A stretch of 64,000 bases of DNA from Nakamurella multipartita DSM 44233 (GTDB lineage Bacteria > Actinomycetota > Actinomycetes > Mycobacteriales > Nakamurellaceae): assembly GCF_000024365.1 (NCBI RefSeq), contig NC_013235.1, positions 4,712,001-4,776,000 on the forward strand, read 5' to 3'. The translations under genes and the position numbers were made by a program. A model generated the notes under the pieces. That model was not told the DNA's origin. It saw nothing but the letters and a program-made list of their open reading frames with translations, and did no database searches. This document shows, piece by piece, positions 1 to 8,147 of this stretch (its first letter is position 1; every line of letters starts with the position of its first letter).

Positions 1-306
1 GATCAGGGCCAGCAGCTGCGCGGTGTCGGTGGCCGGGACCACGCTGGGCGGCACCCCGAAGGCGATCGGATCCAGATCGACCGGGTCCAGGAAGCCGCCC
101 CGGCGGCCATAGGTCTTGTCGATCGCCGCCGGGTCGGCGTCGAAGTAGTCGTCGACCAGCCAGTGGGTCGGCGGGACCGGCGTCATCCGATCGGTCCCGG
201 CCAGGATGTCCCGCCAGAAACCGGTGACGTCGGACGAGCCCGGGAACAGCGCCGACACCCCGACCACGGCGATCGGCGGTCTGGTGGTGGTGCCCGGTTG
301 ACTCAT
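1..306 (-). CDS. PfaA-like polyunsaturated fatty acid/polyketide synthase, N-terminal fragment
   Basis: Partial gene: the first 102 codons are inside the window and the rest lies beyond the left edge. The start ATG follows an AAGGA ribosome binding site with an 8-base spacer. After a short tail the protein enters a beta-ketoacyl synthase domain (PIAVVGVSALFPGS, then GFWRDILAG and PPTHWLVDDYFDADP). That last block, with a following KTYGRRGGF, resembles the KS domain of PfaA-type PUFA synthases more than modular polyketide synthases, which is a judgement from memory of the family. It starts 67 bases downstream of the PfaD-family gene on the same strand, and PfaD acts as the enoyl reductase partner of such synthases. 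Expected role: iterative chain extension with malonyl units to a long polyunsaturated acyl chain. The later domains (acyltransferase, ACP repeats, ketoreductase) cannot be seen. Confidence 0.8.
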   Translation of the reverse strand, partial: MSQPGTTTRPPIAVVGVSALFPGSSDVTGFWRDILAGTDRMTPVPPTHWLVDDYFDADPAAIDKTYGRRGGFLDPVDLDPIAFGVPPSVVPATDTAQLLALI

Positions 307-373
307 CGTCGACGTCCTTGTGAAGTAGCTGCGGATGGCCCTGGCTGCCGGCCCGGTCCGGGCCGCCGGGCGG

Positions 374-1993
374 TCACCGCAAGAGCCGGGGACGGTAGGT
401 GAAGGCCTCGGGCGGCACTGCCACCCCGAAGGTGCGCAGCTGCTGGGCCCGGGTCAGCACCGCCGCCCCTTCCATCAGGTTATGCGCGACCTGGCTAACG
501 GTCCGGTTCCCCGGTTCGGCCAGGAACGATCCGGCCGTCCACGCGTTGAACGCACCCATCGCCGGGCCGCACCAGATCTGGTAGTCCAGCCGGCGCTCGG
601 CGCGGCCCTCGATCGACCAGCGGCTGGACAGGCCCAGGTAGCTGCGGAACACCAGCGCCATCCGGTGCCGCGGGTCGGCCTCGGCCCGGCTGACCTGCTC
701 GGGGTCCCGCTCCAGCCAGAACGCGCGGGTCTGCGTCCAGCAGTCGGCGACGGACTGGCCCAGGATCTGCTTCTCCAGGGCGGCCAGCTCCGCCGGGGCG
801 ATCGCCTCCAGGCTGGGATGCGCGCGATAGAGCGCGGAGAGCTTGCGGGCGCGGCTCGCGAACATGGTCCCCCGCCGCAGCACCTGCAGGGACACCCCGA
901 GCTCGAACATGTCGGCGGCCGGTGCCATCGTGACGTCGGCGATGTCCGCGGCGGCCAGCATGGCTTTGGCGTCGGCCGCGATCCCGGCCTCGACGCAGGC
1001 CTGGTTGACCGACCCGGTCAGCACGTAGGACGCGCCCAGGGCGAAGGCCGCGGCCACCGCCTGCGGGGTGCCGATCCCGCCGGCGGCGCCCAACCGAACC
1101 GGACGCCGGTACCCGCGGGCCGCCACCACCTCGTCGCGGACGGCGGCGATGGCGGCGAACAGCGGCGCCAGCGGCCGGTTGTCGGTGTGGCCGCCACTGT
1201 CGCTCTCCACGGTGATGTCCTCGGCGACCGGCAGCCCGGCGGCCAGCCGCGCCTCGTCCGGGGTGAGCCGGCCGGCGTCGACCAGCCCGGCCAGCATCGC
1301 CGCCGGTGCCGGTTCCAGGAATTGCCGGGCCACCTCGGGCCGGGACACCTTGGCGAAGACCATGTTCGGCCGGTGGATGGTGCCGGAAGCGTCGACCCGG
1401 ACGCCGGTGTAGGCGTACCGCACGATCGCCGGGGTGAGCGACATGTACGCGCTGGCCGATACTTTGCGCACCCCACGGGTCAGATACAGCTCGGCCACGG
1501 CCTCTTCGAGGGCCGGTTCGTTCGGCGAGTGGATCAGGTTGCTCCCCCACGCCGTGGACTCGCGGCCCAGGGCGGCGTGCAACTCGTCGATCGCGGCGCC
1601 GACCCGGCCGGCGTCCAACCCGGCCGCCCCGAAGAAGCCCAGGTAGCCGTGGCGGGCCATCTCGATGACCATCGTCGTGGTGGCGATGCCGTTGGCCATC
1701 TCCCCGGCGACGTAGGGGAAACGGACCCCGTGGGTCTGGGTGAAGTTCCGGTCACCGAGCCACTCCGGGTACAGCGGCGGCAGCACCCCGACCAGTCGCA
1801 GCGCACCCGGCGTCTCCGCCGGCACCGCAGCACCCTGCGTGACGACGCCGTGCGCGCCGGTCGCCGGGTTGACGACGACGAACGCGGTGTCCCGGATACG
1901 GTGCGTGAGCGCGGCGACCTCGTTCGGCCCAAAAGCCGGCGTTATCGGCCCGGTCCAGCCGCCCAGTGGCACGGCCGGAGCCTTGTCGAGCAC
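374..1993 (-). CDS. pfaD: PfaD-family enoyl reductase of a PUFA/polyketide synthase
   Basis: The 539-residue protein matches the length and architecture of PfaD, an FMN-dependent TIM-barrel enzyme of the nitronate monooxygenase superfamily that supplies enoyl reduction in trans to PUFA synthases and trans-AT polyketide synthases. Visible landmarks are the barrel start VGVLPPLYPEW, the glycine-rich flavin segment GAAGGIGTPQAVAAAFALGA followed by YVLTGSVNQA, and the conserved C-terminal region around WCGPAMGAFN that is special to PfaD. The GTG start has no ribosome binding site. A TAGGGT -10-like box lies six bases upstream, so translation is probably leaderless. It heads a minus-strand unit with the PfaA-like gene and is divergent from oleA across only 70 bases. 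Confidence 0.9.
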   Translation of the reverse strand: MLDKAPAVPLGGWTGPITPAFGPNEVAALTHRIRDTAFVVVNPATGAHGVVTQGAAVPAETPGALRLVGVLPPLYPEWLGDRNFTQTHGVRFPYVAGEMANGIATTTMVIEMARHGYLGFFGAAGLDAGRVGAAIDELHAALGRESTAWGSNLIHSPNEPALEEAVAELYLTRGVRKVSASAYMSLTPAIVRYAYTGVRVDASGTIHRPNMVFAKVSRPEVARQFLEPAPAAMLAGLVDAGRLTPDEARLAAGLPVAEDITVESDSGGHTDNRPLAPLFAAIAAVRDEVVAARGYRRPVRLGAAGGIGTPQAVAAAFALGASYVLTGSVNQACVEAGIAADAKAMLAAADIADVTMAPAADMFELGVSLQVLRRGTMFASRARKLSALYRAHPSLEAIAPAELAALEKQILGQSVADCWTQTRAFWLERDPEQVSRAEADPRHRMALVFRSYLGLSSRWSIEGRAERRLDYQIWCGPAMGAFNAWTAGSFLAEPGNRTVSQVAHNLMEGAAVLTRAQQLRTFGVAVPPEAFTYRPRLLR

Positions 1994-1999
1994 TCAGTT

Positions 2000-2005
2000 A
2001 CCCTA
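2000..2005 (-). promoter_or_regulatory. -10 box of leaderless pfaD promoter
   Basis: TAGGGT on the minus strand, followed by six bases and the GTG start of pfaD. The spacing fits transcription starting at the start codon. No -35 box is obvious. The same 70-base gap must also hold the oleA promoter on the other strand. Confidence 0.45.
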
Positions 2006-2063
2006 AACCAATGGTTGCGCGGACCCACGATGGCGCGGTTGCCCTCACCGAGCGCAGCCGGGG

Positions 2064-3086
2064 ATGACGGGGAATTCCGACTTCCGCTTTCATGACGTCG
2101 CGATCCTGTCCCTCGACGCCGGTCCGGCCCCGCTGGTGGTCACCTCGGCCGATGTCGACCGGCGGCTGGCCCCGTTCTACGCCCGCACCCGCAGCATGTC
2201 CGGCCTGGTCACCTCGCTGGCCGGCGACTTCGAGCGGCGGCAGTGGCCGGCCGAGGTGTCCTTCATCCAGGCGGCCGCCCGGGCCGGCGAGGCCGCGATC
2301 GCGGCGGCCGGCATCGACCGCGCCCGGATCGGCGTCGTCATCGACACCAGCGTCTCCCGGGCCCGGCTGGAGCCCTCCAGCGCGGTGAGCGTGCACCACC
2401 TGCTCGATCTGCCCCCGAACTGCCTGAACTTCGACGTGTCCAACGCCTGCCTGGGCTTCGTCACCGGGCTGCACCTGGCCGGCGCGCTGATCGACTCCGG
2501 GCAGATCGACTACGCGCTGATCGTCGACGGCGAGGGCACCCGCGAGATCTACGACCGCACCATCGACCGGCTCAACGAACGCGGCGAGGGCCTGCCCGAT
2601 CTGCTGGCCAACTTCGCCACCTTCACCCTCGGCTCGGGTGCGGCCGCGATGGTGCTCGGTCGCCACTCGGCCCATCCGGAGGGACACCAGCTGCTCGACG
2701 GCTTCTTCCGCGCCGAGACCCGCCACCACGAGCTGTGCATCGGCACCATCGACGGGGGCGTCACCGACTCCCGGGCGCTGCTGGAGGCCGGCATCGAGCT
2801 GGCCGGCGCGGCCTGGGCGCAGGCCGGGGCGACCGCCGCGTGGGGCAGCCGGGACCGGTACATCTTTCATCAGGTCTCCGAGGTGCACACCAAGGCGATG
2901 ATCCGCACCCTGGGCGTCGATCCGGCCAAGGTGCCGACGACGTTCGCCCGGTACGGCAACATCGGTCCGGCGGCCATCCCGATCACGCTGGCCACCGTGG
3001 CCGACGAGCTGAGCCCGGGCGATATCGTCCTGTGCATGGGGATCGGCTCGGGCCTGAACGTCGGGGTCATCGAACTCCGGTGGTAG
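2064..3086 (+). CDS. oleA: OleA, thiolase-fold enzyme for head-to-head acyl-CoA condensation
   Basis: The 340-residue protein has the FabH/thiolase fold of OleA, which joins two fatty acyl-CoA molecules by non-decarboxylative Claisen condensation to a 2-alkyl-3-ketoacid, the first step of long-chain olefin synthesis. Seen in the sequence: the nucleophile in SNACLGF (Cys129), a catalytic histidine in IFHQVSEVH (His269) and an asparagine in RYGNIG (Asn299), together the Cys-His-Asn triad. The sequence context (ALIVDGEGTREIYDRTI) resembles OleA more than fatty-acid FabH. It is the first gene of an oleA-oleBC-oleD operon, and its stop codon overlaps the GTG of oleBC. The upstream partner on the other strand is pfaD, so polyunsaturated acyl chains are a likely substrate (inference). 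Confidence 0.92.
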   Translation: MTGNSDFRFHDVAILSLDAGPAPLVVTSADVDRRLAPFYARTRSMSGLVTSLAGDFERRQWPAEVSFIQAAARAGEAAIAAAGIDRARIGVVIDTSVSRARLEPSSAVSVHHLLDLPPNCLNFDVSNACLGFVTGLHLAGALIDSGQIDYALIVDGEGTREIYDRTIDRLNERGEGLPDLLANFATFTLGSGAAAMVLGRHSAHPEGHQLLDGFFRAETRHHELCIGTIDGGVTDSRALLEAGIELAGAAWAQAGATAAWGSRDRYIFHQVSEVHTKAMIRTLGVDPAKVPTTFARYGNIGPAAIPITLATVADELSPGDIVLCMGIGSGLNVGVIELRW

Positions 3087-5707
3087 CCCCCACCGTCCCC
3101 CCGGCCCCCGCCCGTCGGCCGCCGGCCGATCTCGACGGCCTCGATCCGGCCTGGTCCCGGCTGGTCCGGGTGCCGGGCACCGACGGCGTCGGCCGCACCT
3201 GGCACCTGCTGGACAACCGGACGGCGGATCCGGCGCTGACCCTGCTGTGCGTGCACGGCAACCCGTCCTGGTCCTACCTGTTCCGCTCGCTGCTGCGGCA
3301 GGCCCCGCCGCGGGTCCGGGTGATCGCGGTCGACCAGCTGGACATGGGCTTTTCCGAGCGCACCGGCCGGTTGCGGCGGGCCGGCGATCGGATCGACGAG
3401 CTGACCGAACTGACCGACGAGCTGCGCCTGACCGGCCCGGTGGTCACCGTCGGGCACGACTGGGGCGGCGCGATCTCGCTCGGCTGGGCGTTGCGGCACC
3501 GGGACCGGCTGGCCGGCGTGGTGCTGACCAACACCGCGGTCAGCGGCACCCGGGGGCCCGCGGTCATCCGGCTGGTCCGGTCCCGCTGGCTGCTGCCGAC
3601 CCTGACCGTGCGCTCGACCGCGTTCATCGACGGCGCGCTGGCCATGTCGCACCCGCGGCTGCGCGGCCCGGTCCGGCGGGCGTTCCGCGCCCCCTACCGG
3701 TCGGCCGACCGGCGGGCCGCGATCGAGGACTTCGTCGCCGACATCCCGATCGAGACCGACCATCCCAGCGCGGCCGTGCTCGACGGCATCGCCGGCGGCC
3801 TGGACGCCCTGAGCCGGGTGCCGGTGCTGATGATGTGGGGCGCGGCCGACCCGGTGTTCTCCGACACCTACCTGCACGACCTGGAGCGGCGGCTGCCGCA
3901 CGCCGACGTGCACCGGTACGCCCGGGCCGGGCACCTGCTGCCCGAGGACGCCGACGTGGCCGGCGTGGTCGTGGACTGGATCTCCACCCTGGGCCGGCGG
4001 CGGCCGGACCGGGCCGCCGCCGAACCGGTCCACGCGGCGGTCACCCACGAACCGGCTACCGACGAACTGATCACCGACGAACCGTCCACCCTGCCCGACC
4101 CGCACGGCGAGCTGGGCGACCGGCCGGCGATCCTCGAGCTGGGGGCGCCGGGCCGGCCGGCCGGCGCCCGCTCCGTGACCTTCGGCGAATTCGCCGACCT
4201 GGTCGGGCGGACCGCGGCCGGCCTGGGGCACACCGGGGTGCGCCCCGGCGATCGGGTCGCGCTGATGATCCCGCCGGGCATCGATCTGGCCGTGACCCTG
4301 TACGCGTGCTGGCGGATCGGTGCGGTCGCCGTGCTGATCGATTCCGGTCTCGGCCCGGCCGGCATGAGCGCGGCGATCCGGGCCGCCGCCCCGGCGTATC
4401 TGGTCGGCATCCCGAAGGCGCTGGTCGCGGCGCGCGCGCTGCGCTGGCCCGGCCGCCGGATCAGCACCCGCACCCTGCGGGCCCCCGGGCTGCTCGACGT
4501 CGTCGGCGACCTGCCGACCCTGCGGACCGCGACCGCCCCGCTGCCCCCGCCCCCGACCACCGCGGACGAGGCCGCCGTCGTCTTCACCTCCGGGGCCACC
4601 GGACCGTCCAAGGGCGTGCGGTACACCCACGGCCGGCTGACCGCGCAGCGCGACGTGCTCGCCGGCCTGTACGACGTGACCCCCGACGACCGGCTGGTCG
4701 CCGCGTTCGCGCCGTTCGCGCTCTACGGCCCGGCGGCCGGCATCCCGTCGGTGGTACCCGACATGGACGTCGCCCGGCCGGGCACGCTGACCGCCACCGC
4801 CCTGGGCGACGCCGCAGTCGCGGTCGACGCGACGCTGGTGTTCGCCTCCCCCGCCGCGCTGGCGAACGTGGTGGCCACCCGCGACGCGCTGACCGAGGCG
4901 CACCGGGCCGCCTTCGCCCGGGTGCGGCTGCTGCTGTCGGCCGGGGCCCCGGTCCGCCCGTCCCTGCTGGCCGCCGCGGCCGAGCTGTTTCCCAACGCGG
5001 CCGCGCACACGCCGTACGGGATGACCGAGTGCCTGCCGGTGGCCACCATCAGCCTGGCCGAGATCCGGGCGGCGACCGGCGGCGACGGGGTGTGCGTCGG
5101 CTCGCCCGCGCCCGGGGTCGCCGTGCGGATCCGTCGGCTGGACGAGCGAGGCCGGCCCACCGGGGACCTGCTCGAGCAGCCCGACGTGCTCGGCGAGGTG
5201 GTGGTGCGGGCCGCGCACGCCCGCGCCGGGTACGACCGGCTCTGGCACACCGAGTTCCTCGCCTCGCAGCCGGCCGGCTGGCACGCCACCGGCGACGTCG
5301 GCCGGCTCGACCGGGCCGGGCGGCTGTGGATCGGCGGCCGGCTGGGGCACGTCATCACCACCCCGGACGGCCCGGTCGCGCCGGTCGGGCTGGAGCAGGC
5401 CGTCGAGGACCTGCCCGGCGTCCGGGCCGCGGCCGTGGTCGGGGTCGGGCCGGTCGGCGCCCAGCAGCTCGTGGTGCTGCTCACCGTGGACCCCGATGGC
5501 CGGTTCGATCCGCCGAGCCGGCCCCGGTTGGCCGGGCTGGACCGGCTCGACCAGGTCCGCGCGGTGGCCGGCGACCGGGACGTCGTTGCCGTGTTCGAGC
5601 TGCCCCGGCTGCCGGTCGATCGGCGGCACAACTCCAAGATCGACCGCACCCGGCTGGCCGGCTGGGCCGCGCGCGCCCTGCAGGGCCGCCGGCCCCGCAC
5701 GCCGTGA
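3080..5707 (+). CDS. oleBC: OleBC fusion: beta-lactone decarboxylase plus beta-lactone synthetase
   Basis: Natural two-domain fusion of about 875 residues, a form known from actinobacteria such as Micrococcus. Residues about 25-300 are an alpha/beta-hydrolase of the haloalkane-dehalogenase type. The nucleophile elbow is GHDWGG with an aspartate (Asp127), as expected for OleB, which decarboxylates a beta-lactone to a cis-olefin. After a Pro/Thr/Glu-rich linker (about 305-350), the C-terminal part is an AMP-binding OleC enzyme with the loop FTSGATGPSKGV (about 500-511) and a HTPYGMTE motif. OleC makes the beta-lactone from the beta-hydroxy acid with ATP. The GTG start at 3080 overlaps the oleA stop (GTGGTAG), which indicates translational coupling. 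The stop overlaps the oleD start by three bases. Confidence 0.92.
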   Translation: MVAPTVPPAPARRPPADLDGLDPAWSRLVRVPGTDGVGRTWHLLDNRTADPALTLLCVHGNPSWSYLFRSLLRQAPPRVRVIAVDQLDMGFSERTGRLRRAGDRIDELTELTDELRLTGPVVTVGHDWGGAISLGWALRHRDRLAGVVLTNTAVSGTRGPAVIRLVRSRWLLPTLTVRSTAFIDGALAMSHPRLRGPVRRAFRAPYRSADRRAAIEDFVADIPIETDHPSAAVLDGIAGGLDALSRVPVLMMWGAADPVFSDTYLHDLERRLPHADVHRYARAGHLLPEDADVAGVVVDWISTLGRRRPDRAAAEPVHAAVTHEPATDELITDEPSTLPDPHGELGDRPAILELGAPGRPAGARSVTFGEFADLVGRTAAGLGHTGVRPGDRVALMIPPGIDLAVTLYACWRIGAVAVLIDSGLGPAGMSAAIRAAAPAYLVGIPKALVAARALRWPGRRISTRTLRAPGLLDVVGDLPTLRTATAPLPPPPTTADEAAVVFTSGATGPSKGVRYTHGRLTAQRDVLAGLYDVTPDDRLVAAFAPFALYGPAAGIPSVVPDMDVARPGTLTATALGDAAVAVDATLVFASPAALANVVATRDALTEAHRAAFARVRLLLSAGAPVRPSLLAAAAELFPNAAAHTPYGMTECLPVATISLAEIRAATGGDGVCVGSPAPGVAVRIRRLDERGRPTGDLLEQPDVLGEVVVRAAHARAGYDRLWHTEFLASQPAGWHATGDVGRLDRAGRLWIGGRLGHVITTPDGPVAPVGLEQAVEDLPGVRAAAVVGVGPVGAQQLVVLLTVDPDGRFDPPSRPRLAGLDRLDQVRAVAGDRDVVAVFELPRLPVDRRHNSKIDRTRLAGWAARALQGRRPRTP

Positions 5708-6678
5708 AGGTCCTGGTCACCGGGGCCACCAGCCTGGTCGGGCGGGTGACCGTCCGGCGCCTGGTGGACCGGGGCGACGAGGTCACCACCCTGCAGCGCG
5801 GGACCACCGACCTGCCCGGACGCGCGCTCCGCGGCTCGCTCACCGACCCGGATGCCGTGGAACGGGCCTGCGCCGGGCAGGACGCCGTCATTCACCTGGC
5901 CGCCCGGGTCGGCGCGGCCGGCCCGTGGTCCGAGTTCGAACGGGTCAACGTCACCGGCACCGCCAATCTGCTGGCCGCCGCCCGCCGGGCCGGGGCCGGG
6001 GCGTTCGTGCACGTCTCGTCGCCGTCGGTGGCCCATGCCGGGCGCTCCCTGGTCGGCGCCGAGGCCGATCCGGCGAACCCGGCGACCGCCCGCGGCGCCT
6101 ACGCCCGGAGCAAGGCGCTGGGCGAGCGGGCCGCCCTGGCGGCCTCGTCGCCGGCGATGCCGGTGGTGGTGCTGCGTCCGCACCTGATCTGGGGACCGGG
6201 CGACACCCAGCTGGTCGGCCGGGTGGTGGACCGGGCCCGGCGCGGCCGCCTGGCCCTCGTCGGCCCCGGCACCGCCCTGGTCGACACCCTGTACGTGGAC
6301 AACGCCGCGGACGCGCTGGTGGCCGCGCTGGATCAGGCCCCCCGGCTGGGTGGGCGGGTGTTCGTCCTGTCCAACGGGCAGCCGCGCACGGCGGCCGAAC
6401 TGACCGCCCGGGTGCTGGCCGCGGCCGGCCTGACCGTGACCCCCCGGCACGTCCCGAGGTGGCTGGCCGTCGCGGGCGGGTCGCTGGTCGAGCAGGTCTG
6501 GGCGCGCACCGGCCGCACCGACGATCCGCCGATGACCCGGTTCCTGGCCGAGCAGCTGGCCACCGCGCACTGGTTCCGCCAGGCCCCCGCCCAGGCCGCC
6601 CTGCACTGGCGGCCGGCGGTCGGCCTGGACGAGGGCTTCGCCCGGTTGGCCGACTGGTTCCGGTCCGGACGGGTCTGA
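5704..6678 (+). CDS. oleD: OleD, NADPH-dependent 2-alkyl-3-ketoacid reductase
   Basis: A 324-residue extended short-chain dehydrogenase. The N terminus VKVLVTGATSLVGRV is the NAD(P)-binding Rossmann motif, and YARSKALGE supplies the YxxxK catalytic pair. OleD reduces the OleA product to the 2-alkyl-3-hydroxy acid that OleC closes to a beta-lactone. The chosen GTG overlaps the oleBC stop (GTGA), so the three genes are one translationally coupled operon. The family also contains 3-beta-hydroxysteroid dehydrogenases and sugar epimerases; the position directly after oleA and oleBC decides the assignment. A GC-rich hairpin 55 bases after the stop probably ends the transcript. Confidence 0.9.
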   Translation: MKVLVTGATSLVGRVTVRRLVDRGDEVTTLQRGTTDLPGRALRGSLTDPDAVERACAGQDAVIHLAARVGAAGPWSEFERVNVTGTANLLAAARRAGAGAFVHVSSPSVAHAGRSLVGAEADPANPATARGAYARSKALGERAALAASSPAMPVVVLRPHLIWGPGDTQLVGRVVDRARRGRLALVGPGTALVDTLYVDNAADALVAALDQAPRLGGRVFVLSNGQPRTAAELTARVLAAAGLTVTPRHVPRWLAVAGGSLVEQVWARTGRTDDPPMTRFLAEQLATAHWFRQAPAQAALHWRPAVGLDEGFARLADWFRSGRV

Positions 6679-6732
6679 GCCCACCCGAGCCCACCCGAGC
6701 CGGCCCGACCCGCCTGAACCCGACCCGATCCC

Positions 6733-6756
6733 GGCCGGCGCCCTCAGCCGCCGGCC
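6733..6756. terminator. Bidirectional hairpin between oleD and the HxlR gene
   Basis: Eight-base arms GGCCGGCG and CGCCGGCC enclose an eight-base loop that contains the stop codon of the convergent HxlR gene. There is no U-tract, which is usual in this GC range. It could end transcripts from both directions. Confidence 0.5.
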
Positions 6757-7172
6757 CGGGCCCGGGCGGCCAGCACCTGCGCAACGTTGCGCTCGGCCCA
6801 GGCCCGGACGGCGTTGATCGGTTCGAGCAACGACAGGCCGAGCGGGGTGAGCCGGTACTCCACCCGGGGCGGCATCTCGGCGAAGGCCCGGCGCGCGACC
6901 AGTCCGTCGGTCTCCAATGCCCGCAGGGTCTCGGTGAGCACCTTCGGGGTGATACCGCCGATGTGGTTCTTGAGTTGGGTGAACCGCAGCGGACGCGCGC
7001 TCAGGGCGGCGATCACGAACATCGACCAGCGGTCGCCGATCCGCTGCAGGATGACCCGGCTCGGGCAGTCGACGGCGAACACGTCGAAGCTCGCATCGGT
7101 GGTCGGGTCCATGGTTGATTCGGACGTGGTCGGTCCGGGCGTGGTCGATTCGGGCGTGATGACCTCGCGCAT
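6744..7172 (-). CDS. HxlR-family winged-helix regulator
   Basis: HxlR/MarR-like dimeric DNA-binding protein of 142 residues. The core starts with the conserved cysteine in VDCPSRVILQRIGDRW, followed by the winged-helix FTQLKNHIGGITPKVLTETLRALETDGLV and the wing PPRVEYRLTPLG. That Cys is often used by family members to sense electrophiles or redox change. Start choice: the ATG at 7172 is preceded by GAGG with a 5-base spacer, while the shorter start at 7112 has none. The N-terminal tail (about 30 residues) is rich in Thr, Ser and Pro and of unknown use. It is divergent from an epimerase-like gene, the usual arrangement for HxlR regulators that control their neighbour. Confidence 0.88.
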   Translation of the reverse strand: MREVITPESTTPGPTTSESTMDPTTDASFDVFAVDCPSRVILQRIGDRWSMFVIAALSARPLRFTQLKNHIGGITPKVLTETLRALETDGLVARRAFAEMPPRVEYRLTPLGLSLLEPINAVRAWAERNVAQVLAARARAGG

Positions 7173-7207
7173 GGTTACCTCGGGGTGATCGGGTTCCGTT
7201 GAAGTAA

Positions 7208-7228
7208 TTGGTATCCAATTCATACCAT
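7208..7228. promoter_or_regulatory. Inverted repeats and -10 box between HxlR and reductase genes
   Basis: The divergent gap holds two overlapping inverted repeats: ATTGG-TAT-CCAAT and TGGTAT-N7-ATACCA. Both are AT-rich against the background and are good candidates for the HxlR operator. The distal arm includes TACCAT (7223-7228), eight bases before the ATG at 7237, which looks like the -10 box of a leaderless promoter. A bound regulator would block that promoter. Confidence 0.5.
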
Positions 7229-7236
7229 CAGGTTCC

Positions 7237-8100
7237 ATGAAGATCATCATCACCGGCGGGACCGGTTTCATCGGCAGTGCTGTGCTGGATCGTCTCCTCG
7301 CCCGCGACCACGACGTCATCGCCCTCGTCCGCAGCGATCAGGCGGCCGCCGCCGTGGCCGGCCGCGGGGCCACTGCGGTCATCGGCGACCTCACCGACCC
7401 GGATTGGCTGACCGGGCACCTCGCGCACGGCGACGGGGCCATCCATGCCGCCGCGGCCGGCGACGGCACCGACGCCGACCTCGACGCCGGCGTCGTCAAG
7501 GCGGTCGGCCATGCGTTCGGCGGCACCGGCCGCCCCTACCTGCACACCGGCGGCATCTGGCTCTACGGCGCCAACCGGCACATCACCGAGCAGTCCCCGG
7601 TCGACCCGCCGGCCATCGTGGCCTGGCGGGTGCCGGTCGAGCAGTCCCTGCTCGGCGCGGACGTGGCTGCCACGGTGGTCGTCCCCGGGATCGTCTACGG
7701 CCACGGCCGCGGCATCCCGGCCCTGGTCGCCGGCGGTCCGCGCACTGAGGACGGCGCCCTGACCCTGATCGGCGACGGCCGGCAGCACTGGGTGACCGTG
7801 CACGTCGACGACCTGGCCGAGCTGTATGTGCAGCTGCTTGAGCAGGGCTCGGGCTTCGGTCACGTCGTCGCCGCCGCGCCGGGCAATCCGACCGTGCGTG
7901 AGCTGGCCGCGGCGGTGGCCGGCCCGGCCGGGGTGGCGGCCCAGGACGTCGCCGGCACCCGGGCCCGGTTGGGCGCTTCGTTCGCCGACGCGTTGCTGAT
8001 CGACCAGGGCGCGGACGCGGCCCGGGCCCGGGCGCTGGGCTGGGCGCCGCGACGACCCAGCCTGCTGGACGAGTTCACCCGGGGGTCCTACGCCGGGTGA
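7237..8100 (+). CDS. NAD(P)-dependent epimerase/reductase-like protein (atypical SDR)
   Basis: The 287-residue Rossmann protein opens with MKIIITGGTGFIGSAVLDRL, the extended/atypical SDR nucleotide-binding motif. I do not see a YxxxK active site at the usual position: the region after HTGGIWLYGAN reads through to VPVEQSLL. It therefore belongs with atypical SDRs of the NmrA or nucleoside-diphosphate-sugar-epimerase-like group, which reduce small carbonyls or only bind NADPH. It is divergent from and probably regulated by the HxlR protein, a common pairing in which the reductase detoxifies the electrophile sensed by the regulator. The substrate is unknown. Confidence 0.75.
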   Translation: MKIIITGGTGFIGSAVLDRLLARDHDVIALVRSDQAAAAVAGRGATAVIGDLTDPDWLTGHLAHGDGAIHAAAAGDGTDADLDAGVVKAVGHAFGGTGRPYLHTGGIWLYGANRHITEQSPVDPPAIVAWRVPVEQSLLGADVAATVVVPGIVYGHGRGIPALVAGGPRTEDGALTLIGDGRQHWVTVHVDDLAELYVQLLEQGSGFGHVVAAAPGNPTVRELAAAVAGPAGVAAQDVAGTRARLGASFADALLIDQGADAARARALGWAPRRPSLLDEFTRGSYAG

Positions 8101-8134
8101 TCGGGTTCGGCGGCGGCCCGGTCGCCGGTGCGCC

Positions 8135-8140
8135 TAGAGT
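8135..8140 (+). promoter_or_regulatory. -10 box of leaderless promoter for the DUF1707 gene
   Basis: TAGAGT, seven bases before the GTG at 8148. It supports the internal GTG over the GTG at 8097 that overlaps the previous stop codon. Confidence 0.45.
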
Positions 8141-8147
8141 CGACGAC

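Noticed and set aside
2870-5629. 919-residue minus-strand open frame opposite oleBC
   Set aside because: It has no domain motif, is rich in Gly, Pro, Arg and Gln, and mirrors a well-supported plus-strand gene. It is a typical third-position GC artefact.
4723-7218. Long minus-strand frame spanning oleBC, oleD and the HxlR gene
   Set aside because: It crosses several real genes in other frames and contains no recognisable domain.
8097-8147. Upstream GTG start of the DUF1707 gene overlapping the previous stop
   Set aside because: The added 17 residues are unlike the family, and a TAGAGT box lies at leaderless distance from the GTG at 8148.
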